From Pseudomonadota bacterium (lineage in GTDB: Bacteria > Pseudomonadota > Gammaproteobacteria > Burkholderiales > Burkholderiaceae): a stretch of DNA of 7,913 nt. Position numbers and translations under genes: made by a program. Below, in pieces: positions 1 to 6,397 of this stretch. Location of the stretch: NCBI GenBank assembly GCA_021778935.1, contig JAJYBQ010000112.1, forward strand, positions 1-7,913. Direction: 5' to 3'. Each line of letters opens with the position of its first letter. The stretch's first letter is position 1. The notes beneath the pieces were generated by a model. It saw nothing but the letters and a program-made list of their open reading frames with translations, was not told the DNA's origin and ran no database searches.

Positions 1-495
1 AACCGAATAGGTCAGACATGCGCCCCCCAAGCCAAGAGAAATGGCGATCTGGGAAGCCGCCGCGCTGTTCATCGCCATCGGCACCGATAGCGGGGAAGCG
101 CGATTTTTCCCCAGTTTGTAATAGTCCATATATCCGGATTCGATCGTCAGGGTTCCTCCAAATCCGGTTCCCCATGAAACGCAGAATGCATTATCGACGT
201 CCGTCGCGCGCGCGAACCCGGCATCGTCCCACGCGGAAAGAGCGGCCGCCATACCGACTTGCGCGAACCGGTCCGTGAGCGCCGATCGTTGACGCCCCAG
301 CACTCGTTCCGCATCAAAACCCTGGCACAGCGCTGCCGGCTGTTCGAGATCCGGGCTGGCGTTGGGATGGCGATACCAGCCTATGGACGACTCGCCCGCG
401 ATGGTTCTTGCAAAAAAATCATGCACGTCACCGCCATATGGACTGACGATGCCGACTCCGGTGACCGCAACACGTCGCATATTGTTGGGAGTCAT
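1..495 (-). CDS. beta-ketoacyl-ACP synthase, N-terminal part (runs off window)
   Basis: The frame is open from an ATG at 495 to the window edge (165 codons, no stop). The start RRVAVTGVGIVSPYG is the classic N-terminal strand of FabF/KAS II-type ketosynthases. Further on are a VSWGTGFGG segment and a stretch ending GGACLTYSV. In this family that stretch runs directly into the active-site cysteine (a ...ACxS motif), which therefore lies just beyond base 1. The enzyme condenses an acyl chain with a malonyl-type unit on ACP in the cytoplasm. The ATG at 495 overlaps the ACP stop as ATGA, which implies translational coupling. A second in-frame ATG at 480 is an alternative, and neither has a clear Shine-Dalgarno. 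The family call is firm. Whether it serves primary fatty acid synthesis or a specialised pathway cannot be told from half a gene, though a dedicated adjacent ACP favours the latter. Confidence 0.9.
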   Translation of the reverse strand, partial: MTPNNMRRVAVTGVGIVSPYGGDVHDFFARTIAGESSIGWYRHPNASPDLEQPAALCQGFDAERVLGRQRSALTDRFAQVGMAAALSAWDDAGFARATDVDNAFCVSWGTGFGGTLTIESGYMDYYKLGKNRASPLSVPMAMNSAAASQIAISLGLGGACLTYSV

Positions 496-731
496 TGGGA
501 TTTCTTGGATATGGCCTTCTCAAACGTATCGACCAATTCCCCGACCGTCTCGGGGCGCGGCATGTCGTTCGGAAATCGCACCCCGAATTTTTCCTCGACT
601 TCGAAAAGCAATTCCAGCAAATTGAGCGAGTCAATTCCGATTTCCGCCAATTTGCTGTTGACGTCGATATGTTCCGGCGGATGATCAACGTGTTTTTTTA
701 CAAACGCTCTCAGCAACTCAATCGTGTCCAT
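492..731 (-). CDS. acyl carrier protein
   Basis: This 79-residue acidic protein has the usual ACP length. The motif GIDSLNLLEL (residues 32-41) is the phosphopantetheine attachment site, with Ser35 as the predicted modified residue and the acidic recognition helix (ELLFEVEEKFGV) following, as in type II ACPs. It would carry acyl intermediates as thioesters in the cytoplasm. The stop overlaps the ketosynthase start by ATGA, and the gene begins 18 bases after the small exported protein upstream. The three are probably one transcript and the ACP is likely the ketosynthase partner. The sequence is not close to the housekeeping AcpP pattern (for example DSLNLLEL rather than DSLDTVEL), so I read it as a pathway-specific ACP. 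The ribosome binding site is weak (AGCAGG, somewhat far from the ATG). Confidence 0.93.
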   Translation of the reverse strand: MDTIELLRAFVKKHVDHPPEHIDVNSKLAEIGIDSLNLLELLFEVEEKFGVRFPNDMPRPETVGELVDTFEKAISKKSQ

Positions 732-749
732 AAGTGCCGCAACACCTGC

Positions 750-1157
750 TTAATTCGAATTCGAGTTTTGATTCGGGTTGGCCTTGTCGATGTGCGATCG
801 ATATTCCCCCTGAATCTTTTTCCCGGCACGCTCCATTTCCCGGCCTACAAAGGAAATTCCCTTTTTTATTCCCTTTTCGGTTTTGGATACCCCGGTATCG
901 ATTGCCGGGCCCACCACTTGCGCTCCGTGCCGGAGGGCTGCGCCGGTCTTGTCGGCGGCTTTCGTCAAGGCGGAGGTAACCCGATTGGAGTCGTTGCTCT
1001 GTGCCGCGCCGCATACCGACGATAACGATGCGAGCGGCACGAACACCCAGATCAACCAGGTGCGGGCAGGCGCCCCGTTCCCCAGTCCCCTGCTTGCGTC
1101 AGCACGCGCGGTGTTTGCGCGGTCACCGGGTGCAGGAATGCTTGATTCTTTGCGCAT
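750..1157 (-). CDS. small exported or membrane-anchored repeat protein, unknown function
   Basis: This is a 135-residue protein I do not recognise. Residues 1-32 are polar and contain several Arg. Residues 33-50 (TWLIWVFVPLASLSSVCG) form one hydrophobic segment ending in CGAAQ. This looks like a Sec signal peptide with a long n-region and possible cleavage after Ala52. A Cys is present at 49 but the preceding residues do not make a proper lipobox. The mature part is rich in Lys, Gly and Ala and looks helical. It holds two copies of a 22-residue unit (residues 70-89 and 92-111). The tail is Asn/Ser-rich. The ATG at 1157 is preceded by AAGAGGA at good spacing. The frame stays open further upstream without a better start, so 1157 is preferred. 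It sits 18 bases before the ACP, suggesting a periplasmic or membrane role connected with that pathway, which is inference only. Confidence 0.72.
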   Translation of the reverse strand: MRKESSIPAPGDRANTARADASRGLGNGAPARTWLIWVFVPLASLSSVCGAAQSNDSNRVTSALTKAADKTGAALRHGAQVVGPAIDTGVSKTEKGIKKGISFVGREMERAGKKIQGEYRSHIDKANPNQNSNSN

Positions 1158-1434
1158 GGTGCGTGATCCTCTTCCCCAATGTGGCACGCTGCGGGATTGG
1201 GGGAAATCGCCATCCTTCTTCCGGCCACCGCACGCGCAACCGATTCGGCCTCCAAGGCCGCCGGAAACGAGCGTTCCGGGAGGATCCTTCACCGAATTCC
1301 TGCTGCCGGCTACCGCTCCCATACGGTTCCTGCCGCTTCCGGGCGGTTTCATCACGTGCGTGGCCGCTCGCCCGGTGGAGTATACCTTTTGAGAAATACA
1401 CCGGCCGTATGGGGTCGTGTGCACGGAGTCGAAA
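1158..1434. other. non-coding stretch between hypB remnant and small-protein gene
   Basis: I see no supportable gene here on either strand. The open frames crossing it encode Arg- and Pro-rich sequences without recognisable motifs, typical of shadows in G+C-rich DNA. Two small features are present. One is a perfect 6-bp hairpin with a 3-base loop at 1246-1260 (CGGCCT/AGGCCG), without a T-run. The other is a TATACT hexamer on the minus strand at 1379-1384, with no recognisable -35 partner. The promoter for the small protein, ACP and ketosynthase genes presumably lies in this stretch, since the gap separates them from the upstream genes, but I cannot place it with confidence. Confidence 0.4.
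1167..1173 (-). promoter_or_regulatory. Shine-Dalgarno for the small exported protein
   Basis: AAGAGGA on the minus strand lies 9 bases before the ATG at 1157. It decides the start, because the same frame is open for about 270 bases further upstream, where no comparable site was seen. Confidence 0.55.
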
Positions 1435-1497
1435 TGCCTTGCACCGCTCGTCCTCGCTGCCGCAACCGCAGGTATTGCACGTTGCCGCTCCGTTCAT
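1435..1497 (-). pseudogene. hypB: hypB 5' remnant (nickel-metallochaperone GTPase N-terminus)
   Basis: The frame starts with an ATG at 1497 that overlaps the stop of the hypA remnant as ATGA, a typical hypA-hypB arrangement. It reads MNGAATCNTCGCGSEDERC. The CxxCGCG cluster at residues 7-13 matches the N-terminal nickel-binding CxxCGC motif of HypB, which normally sits at or near residue 2. After about 20 codons I see no more similarity. The GTPase domain with its Walker A (GxxGxGKT) is absent from all frames down to the next gene, although this frame stays open to 1123. Full HypB is usually 220-300 residues or more, so nearly the whole gene is gone. The distal boundary given is approximate. 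The call rests on the short motif plus its position directly after a clear hypA-like sequence. Confidence 0.5.
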
Positions 1498-1634
1498 GCC
1501 ACCTCGAGTTCCCGCACCCGCATTTCCGTTCCCCCGGTTTCCCGTCGCGCCGCCGTGACCCGACGGAATCCTTCGCGGGCTGCCGCCTCTTCCGGGATTT
1601 GCACTACGCCGTGCGCCAAGGACATTTCATGCAT
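1494..1634 (-). pseudogene. hypA: hypA remnant with in-frame internal deletion
   Basis: This 46-codon frame is shorter than HypA (about 113 residues) but matches both of its ends. Residues 1-33 begin MHEMSLAHGVVQI and continue to EGFRRVTAARRE, like the HypA N-terminus with its nickel-binding Met1-His2-Glu3. Residues 34-46 (TGGTEMRVRELEVA) match the HypA C-terminal strand. The middle, about 65 residues including the two CxxC pairs of the zinc site, is missing, and the joint is around residues 33-34. HypA delivers nickel to [NiFe]-hydrogenase (and urease in some species) together with HypB. The stop overlaps the hypB-like start as ATGA. There is no good Shine-Dalgarno. The reading frame survived, so a short peptide could still be made, but it cannot form the zinc domain. 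I consider it a relic. The alternative is a chance match, which I think unlikely because both ends and the hypB context agree. Confidence 0.72.
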
Positions 1635-1736
1635 GGTTGGATGCCGCACTGCCAAGGGCGTGCGGAGCGTATGCGTGCACCGGATGATGATGAGCCGCTG
1701 GCATGTCCTGCATGATGCAAGGGCATTTGCCGATCG

Positions 1737-1753
1737 GGGAAGGTCGGCTTCCC
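1737..1753. repeat. inverted repeat just after the HD-GYP gene
   Basis: A perfect 6-bp stem with a 5-base loop (GGGAAG/CTTCCC) begins 14 bases beyond the HD-GYP stop codon. It lacks a following run of T on either strand, so it is not a convincing intrinsic terminator. It may only protect or pause the transcript. Confidence 0.3.
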
Positions 1754-1766
1754 GGGGATTCGGGCA

Positions 1767-3056
1767 TTACGTCGTCGTCGACTCCTGCACCGCAGCAATC
1801 CAACCCGCGACGCGATCCGATCGTGCCAAGCCGTCACCTCCAGGGGATGGCGGCCAGCGTTCGGACACATCGTAGGCGATCTGACGCAGATGCCAACGCA
1901 CCTCGCGCGCCAGCGCGGCAATTTCCCAATGCAACGCGGGCTCCTCCTGTGCCGCCCGCGCCGCTGCTTGGGGATCATCCACTCCGGCATCGGCGAGCCA
2001 ACGGCACAAGCGATCGATGCGCGCGTCGATAAACTCGGCGGCGGCATCCCGCTCCCCGACGTTCCTTGCTTCGGGACCCCTTTTCCAGGCATCGATCAGT
2101 GCCACGCCGGCGTCGAACGCGGCACTTCCCTCGGCCATCGGTGCTTCTCCCGGCACCGTGCGGGGCAGGGCCCCCAGCAGGACGTCGCACAGGGCGCCAT
2201 CGAAACTGCGGCGATTGAAGCGCAGCAGCGGCGCCAGCAGGCCGCAGGCTTGCTCGGGAAGGCGATCGACGACCCCGATCGCGACCTCCGCCAATGCCAG
2301 CGCGCGGCCGAGTTTGCCGATCGAATCTCCCAGCAGGCCGCGGGGATACCCGCTACCGTCGATCCGCTCGTGGTGCTCGGCGATCGCCGACGCCACGGCG
2401 GGGCTGAGCTGCGGTTCGCGCTGGGCAATCAACTGACCGGTCAACGGGTGGGCGAGCAGACCGCGGCGTGCCGATGCGTCGAGCGGCTTGTTCTGCGCAT
2501 AGTGTGCCGGGTCGACATGCATCATCCCGAGGTCGTGGAGCAGGGCAGCGGTGACGACCGACTGCAGGTCCCGGTCGGAGAAGCGTCCGCCCAACCCGAT
2601 GAAGGCTGCGAGGAATGCGCAGCGTAGCGCATGGTCGTACAGGTCGGTCGCCGTGTCCCGGACCACCGTGAGACGGATGGCGATTGCCGGCGGCAGCGAA
2701 CCGTTTTCCCACGCCGACCACAGCCTGGCGGAACCCGCGCCCAGGCCGGCATCCAGATAGGACAGCAAGGGAATCGCCGCCACCAGTTCGCGGCCGCGCG
2801 CCGACAGATCCTTGGGACGGATCGCATCCTCACTCGCCACGCACCGATCGATCGGCTCGGCCAGCTTCTGCCCGAAAAGGCGGCCCAGGACCCGGCTGTC
2901 GACCCTGGCACCGGTGTCGAGCAGTTTGATGCCGTTGGCCGAATAGATCGGTTGCGCCACGAACATCGCCCGTTTGCCGCCGGACGATGCCATCGCCTCG
3001 AGATATCGATCGTCGTCGATCGACTCGGCGGGAGCCGATTCAGAGGGAGCAGTCAT
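1767..3056 (-). CDS. HD-GYP-type phosphohydrolase, putative cyclic-di-GMP phosphodiesterase
   Basis: The protein has 429 residues. Metal-binding HD-GYP landmarks appear in order: DH at 141-142, HDLGMMH at 174-180, HP at 203-204 and HHERIDGSGYP at 228-238 with the GYP triad intact. The family hydrolyses cyclic-di-GMP in the cytoplasm. Three things differ from the consensus. HD is followed by LGM instead of IGK. The usual later Asp (VaDvxDA) appears as Glu257 (LALAEVAIGVVD). The RPY element is absent. Residues 1-130 (with MFVAQPIYSANGIKLLDTG) are not a domain I can name, and nor is the helical C-terminus after about 300. No membrane segment is evident. The ATG at 3056 has GAGA just upstream. 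An in-frame ATG at 3068 without a Shine-Dalgarno would add four residues. The gene begins about 40 bases after the ABC ATPase stop, so it is probably co-transcribed with the importer. Confidence 0.88.
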   Translation of the reverse strand: MTAPSESAPAESIDDDRYLEAMASSGGKRAMFVAQPIYSANGIKLLDTGARVDSRVLGRLFGQKLAEPIDRCVASEDAIRPKDLSARGRELVAAIPLLSYLDAGLGAGSARLWSAWENGSLPPAIAIRLTVVRDTATDLYDHALRCAFLAAFIGLGGRFSDRDLQSVVTAALLHDLGMMHVDPAHYAQNKPLDASARRGLLAHPLTGQLIAQREPQLSPAVASAIAEHHERIDGSGYPRGLLGDSIGKLGRALALAEVAIGVVDRLPEQACGLLAPLLRFNRRSFDGALCDVLLGALPRTVPGEAPMAEGSAAFDAGVALIDAWKRGPEARNVGERDAAAEFIDARIDRLCRWLADAGVDDPQAAARAAQEEPALHWEIAALAREVRWHLRQIAYDVSERWPPSPGGDGLARSDRVAGWIAAVQESTTT

Positions 3057-3097
3057 CGGTTCTCGCATGATGTTGCATTGCGCCGCGAAACGCCATG

Positions 3098-4942
3098 TCA
3101 ATACGGCCTTCGAACCCTGGGCACGGAGGACAGCAAGCGCCGAGTGTACGGATCCTGCGGGTGCTCGATCAACTCCTGCGCCGGACCGGCCTCGACGATC
3201 CGACCTGCCGTCATCACCGCCACTTCGTCCGCAAGGTACTCCACGACGCCGAAGTTGTGGGTGATGAACAGGTAGGCAATGCCTCGCTCCCGCTGCAGGC
3301 GGCGCAGCAGGTTGAGGATCTGCGCCTGCACCGAGACATCCAGCGCCGAGGTCGGCTCGTCGCAAACGATGAGCCGGGGTTCCACCGCCAGCGCGCGTGC
3401 GATCGCGATGCGCTGGCGCTGGCCGCCGGAAAACTCGTGCGGATAGTGAAGGCGCGCGTCGGGCCGCAGCCCGACAACTTCCATCAGTGCCTCGATGCGG
3501 GTGCGGCGCTCCGCCGCGTCGATTTCCGGCCGCAGCGCCAGCAATCCCTCCTCCAGGATCTCGGCGACGCGCATCCGCGGATTGAGCGAGGCGTTCGGAT
3601 CCTGAAACACGATCTGGAGATCCCGTCGCGCGCGGCGCAATGCATCGCCCGCCATCGCGCCGAGGTCACGACCCTGCAGCAGGGCCTGGCCACTGATCCG
3701 CGCCTTGCCCCGGAGCAGTTGCAGGATCGCCTTGCCGGTGGTGGTTTTGCCGCAACCGGATTCGCCGACCAGAGCAAGGGTGCGGCCGGCAGCCAAGCGG
3801 AACGAAATCCCGTCGACCGCCTTGGCGATGCCCCGGGTGGTGCGCCAGTGGCCGGTCGTGCGGGTGGGGAAGTGGACCCGGTAGTCGATGACTTCCAGGA
3901 GGCGCGTGTCCGAATTCGTGCCTCGTGGCGGTGTGGCGGGACCCGTATCCGGCGGCGGCAGCGCTTCGGGGGGGAGGTTCGGTCCGCCGGCGCGAAACAG
4001 CACGCAGCGCACGTCGTGATCATCTCCAACGTGAATCAACTCGGGCTCGCCCGTCCGGCACTCGGATCGCACGGCAAAGCAGCGGTCGGCAAAACGGCAC
4101 GCGGCAAACGGGCGGTCGAGCGGAGGAACCGTGCCGGGAATCGCATCCAGAGCACGTCCGCGCTTGGTCATGTCCGGCAAGGCGCCGAAGAGTCCGCACG
4201 CGTACGGATGCAGCGGGCGGGAAAAGAACGCCGCTGCCGGCGCCGCTTCCACCACTTGGCCGGCGTACATCAGCACGACGCGATGCGCCATCTGCGAAAC
4301 GATCGCCAGATCGTGGGTGATGAGCAGCAGCGCCATGCCGCTTTCGGCCTGCAGTTCGCGTAACAGGTCGAGGATTTGTGCCTGGATGGTGACGTCGAGT
4401 GCGGTGGTCGGCTCATCGGCGATCAGCAGTTCCGGCTCCGCTGCCAGCGCGACCGCGATCATCACACGCTGCTTCTGGCCACCGGAAAGCTCGAACGGAT
4501 AGTTATGGAAACGGCGTTCCGGCTCGGGCACGCCGACGCGCCGCAACCAGTCCAGCGCACGTTCCCGCGCTGCGGCGCCGCGCAGGGCCGTATGGCGTTC
4601 GATCGTCTCGACCACCTGGGCGCCGACGGTCATCACCGGATCGAGGCTGGTCGCGGGTTCCTGGAACACGATGCCGACCCGACCGCCGCGCAGGTCGCGC
4701 ATGCGCGCTTCCGGCAGCGAAACGATGTCGGCACCATCGAGTTCGATCGCGCCCCCGCCCACCCGGGCATTGTCGGGCAACAGACGCATCACGGAGAGCG
4801 CGGTCACGGATTTTCCGCAACCCGATTCGCCGACGAGTGCGAAGGTCTCCCCTCTGGCGATCGAGAACGTCACGCCGTCGACGGCGATGACCACGGCGGT
4901 TCCCGTTGCGATCTCGGTGCGCAGGCCGGTTACGCGCAGCAT
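3098..4942 (-). CDS. fused double ATPase of a peptide/nickel-type ABC importer (OppD-OppF fusion)
   Basis: The protein has 614 residues and two complete nucleotide-binding domains. NBD1 has Walker A GESGCGKS (38-45), Q-loop Gln94, signature LSGGQKQR (152-159), Walker B LLIADEP (172-178) and H-loop His210. NBD2 has GESGCGKT (393-400), Gln447, FSGGQRQR (504-511), LIVCDEP (524-530) and His562. Between them lies the oligopeptide-transporter C-terminal segment, with HPYACGL (245-251), IPGTVPPL (268-275) and four cysteines (282, 288, 295, 313). NBD2 ends shortly after [11 protein letters not shown] and has no such extension. Size and layout resemble GsiA or YejF, single polypeptides that power a whole importer by ATP hydrolysis at the inner membrane. 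It starts 3 bases after the permease stop behind a strong Shine-Dalgarno. The substrate class (peptides, glutathione-like or others) cannot be fixed from sequence. Confidence 0.96.
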   Translation of the reverse strand: MLRVTGLRTEIATGTAVVIAVDGVTFSIARGETFALVGESGCGKSVTALSVMRLLPDNARVGGGAIELDGADIVSLPEARMRDLRGGRVGIVFQEPATSLDPVMTVGAQVVETIERHTALRGAAARERALDWLRRVGVPEPERRFHNYPFELSGGQKQRVMIAVALAAEPELLIADEPTTALDVTIQAQILDLLRELQAESGMALLLITHDLAIVSQMAHRVVLMYAGQVVEAAPAAAFFSRPLHPYACGLFGALPDMTKRGRALDAIPGTVPPLDRPFAACRFADRCFAVRSECRTGEPELIHVGDDHDVRCVLFRAGGPNLPPEALPPPDTGPATPPRGTNSDTRLLEVIDYRVHFPTRTTGHWRTTRGIAKAVDGISFRLAAGRTLALVGESGCGKTTTGKAILQLLRGKARISGQALLQGRDLGAMAGDALRRARRDLQIVFQDPNASLNPRMRVAEILEEGLLALRPEIDAAERRTRIEALMEVVGLRPDARLHYPHEFSGGQRQRIAIARALAVEPRLIVCDEPTSALDVSVQAQILNLLRRLQRERGIAYLFITHNFGVVEYLADEVAVMTAGRIVEAGPAQELIEHPQDPYTRRLLSSVPRVRRPY

Positions 4943-4945
4943 TCG

Positions 4946-4953
4946 TCACCTCC
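4946..4953 (-). promoter_or_regulatory. Shine-Dalgarno for the ATPase, overlapping the permease stop
   Basis: GGAGGTGA on the minus strand lies 3 bases before the ATG at 4942, with the GGAGG core about 6 bases from it. Its last three bases are the TGA stop of the upstream permease. This fixes the ATPase start and implies re-initiation by ribosomes finishing the permease. Confidence 0.7.
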
Positions 4954-6397
4954 GCGCCGCGCGCGGATCGAACGCATCACGCACGGCATCGGCAAAATAG
5001 TTGGCGGAAAGAACCAACGTGACCATGAACGTGAACGCGGTGACGAGCGTCCACCAGATCACCGGTTCGCGGGCAAGTTCGAGGCGCGCGGTATTGATCA
5101 TCGTGCCGAAGCTGGCCATCGAGGGGTCTACGCCGATCCCGACGTAGGAGAGCGTGGCTTCCGCAAGGACGAGATCGGAGAAACGGATCACCACGTTGAT
5201 CAACACCATGTGCATGATGTTGGGCAGCAGGTGCACACGCAGGATGCGCAGGGATGGCACGCCGAAGGCCTGCGCGGCCTGGACGAACTCGAGCTCGCGC
5301 AGCTTGAGCACTTCGCCGCGCACCAGTCGGCACAGGTCGGTCCAGGAACCCAGACCCAGAATCACGCACAGGAAGAAGAGGCGCGCATCGGTACGATTGG
5401 CCATCGTCGGGAACCAGTCCGGGTGCTTGTCGATGAACACCATCAGCATCAGCACCGAGGCGGCGATGAGCAGGACGTAGGGAATGGAATTGACGACCGT
5501 GTAAAGGTACTGGATTGCTTCGTCGATCCAGCCGCGGAAATAGCCGGCAAGCAGACCAAGGCCGACCGCGAGGGGCAGCGTAAAGATCGTCGTCATGGTG
5601 CCGATGACGAGCGCGGTACGGATGCTCTTGAATACCACATACAGGAGATCGCGGCCGGTGCGGTCGGTTCCGAGGACATGGTAGTTCGTGGCGACTCCGG
5701 CAACCATGCCGGCGAGGAGGCAGGCGATCAGGAGTGTCGAGAGGACGGCGCGGATCGGAAAGCGGGTTCGGGCATGGAAGATGCGCGAGAGTTGGGTGAC
5801 CGCTCCGGACGCGTGGGGGGGCGAATGTTCGTCAGGAACCGGTGCTTGCGACCGATGCATCGACATGCCGAAGAGTGCGCCGGACATCGCGAGAAACAGC
5901 GCGAGCCCGCCCAACGCGCCGAGCAGGGCCCGCTTGGCCACATCGGTCGTCCATCCGTGCCCGGCGTCGTCGATGCCGAGCCCGGCGTGTTTCAGGCGAG
6001 GATAGCGGCGGATCGTCCTTCCATCCGCCAGCGGGGTCACCTGCTTGGCGTAGCCGTAGATTGCCAGCGGCCGCGAATAGCTGATCTCCTGGCTGTCACG
6101 CAGGTGTGCAAGCAGGGTATCGAGGACGGAATCGGTCTGCGCCGACCAGGCAGGGGCCTCGCCTGGCGCGCCGGGTAGTGCGAGCCGGTAGTGCAGGCTG
6201 TCCAGCAGCCCCACCGTCGCGAAGAGGAGCAGTACCGTGGCGGATACCGCGCCCGCGGGGCGCAGGAAGGCCTGTCGCCAGGTCGATGCGAGATGGGGGG
6301 TGCGGGCTACGATGCGCCCGTACGCAAGCAGCGCGGCGAGCAGCAGAAACATCGCGATGTCGGTCCAGAGAAAGACGGGTTTCATGGCCGCAATCAT
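4946..6397 (-). CDS. OppC-like ABC importer permease with large N-terminal extension
   Basis: The protein has 483 residues, where OppC/DppC/YejE proteins usually have about 280-340. The family core begins near residue 215 with a membrane segment followed by NYHVLGTDRTGRDLLY (238-253), the standard HxLGTDxxGRD motif. It then has the usual five or so further membrane segments and an EAA-type coupling loop (FVQAAQAFGVPSLRILRVHLLPN, 371-393) that contacts the ATPase. Before this are extra segments at about 12-29, 47-65 and 156-178. A roughly 90-residue polar loop (66-155) is probably periplasmic, and a polar linker (179-213) is probably cytoplasmic. The ATG at 6397 overlaps the OppB-like stop as ATGA. 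An in-frame ATG at 6385 would remove four residues. It forms the translocation pore with the OppB-like subunit. The core assignment is firm and the extension function is unknown. Confidence 0.93.
   Translation of the reverse strand: MIAAMKPVFLWTDIAMFLLLAALLAYGRIVARTPHLASTWRQAFLRPAGAVSATVLLLFATVGLLDSLHYRLALPGAPGEAPAWSAQTDSVLDTLLAHLRDSQEISYSRPLAIYGYAKQVTPLADGRTIRRYPRLKHAGLGIDDAGHGWTTDVAKRALLGALGGLALFLAMSGALFGMSMHRSQAPVPDEHSPPHASGAVTQLSRIFHARTRFPIRAVLSTLLIACLLAGMVAGVATNYHVLGTDRTGRDLLYVVFKSIRTALVIGTMTTIFTLPLAVGLGLLAGYFRGWIDEAIQYLYTVVNSIPYVLLIAASVLMLMVFIDKHPDWFPTMANRTDARLFFLCVILGLGSWTDLCRLVRGEVLKLRELEFVQAAQAFGVPSLRILRVHLLPNIMHMVLINVVIRFSDLVLAEATLSYVGIGVDPSMASFGTMINTARLELAREPVIWWTLVTAFTFMVTLVLSANYFADAVRDAFDPRAARR

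Noticed and set aside
1246..1260. Hairpin CGGCCT/AGGCCG as a terminator
   Set aside because: The stem is short and has no T-run on either side. Such palindromes are common in G+C-rich DNA.
1379..1407. TATACT on the minus strand as a -10 element for the small protein, ACP and ketosynthase genes
   Set aside because: At 15-18 bases upstream there is only G+C-rich sequence (CGGCCG region) and no -35-like hexamer or extended -10. It is noted in the intergenic entry only.
1123..1497. A complete 124-codon gene continuing from the hypB-like start
   Set aside because: Only the first ~20 codons look like HypB. The rest is Arg-rich without motifs and runs into the small-protein gene, so it was called a remnant rather than a gene.
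1627..1767. A 46-codon minus-strand frame starting with an ATG that overlaps the HD-GYP stop (TAATG) and containing HHHP
   Set aside because: There is no recognisable domain, its composition is Pro/His/Ala-rich as in out-of-frame G+C-rich DNA, and it ends inside the hypA start. The TAATG overlap alone is not enough.
1604..2092. A 162-codon minus-strand frame crossing the end of the HD-GYP gene
   Set aside because: It overlaps the HD-GYP coding sequence out of frame and shows no domain. It is treated as a shadow.
3095..4363. A 422-residue plus-strand open frame
   Set aside because: It lies opposite the ATPase gene, whose motifs are complete. The plus-strand translation has no domain features.
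4376..6178. A 600-residue open frame on the plus strand
   Set aside because: It is antisense to the ATPase and OppC-like genes, with His/Arg/Gly-rich, motif-free sequence. It is a shadow of real coding DNA.
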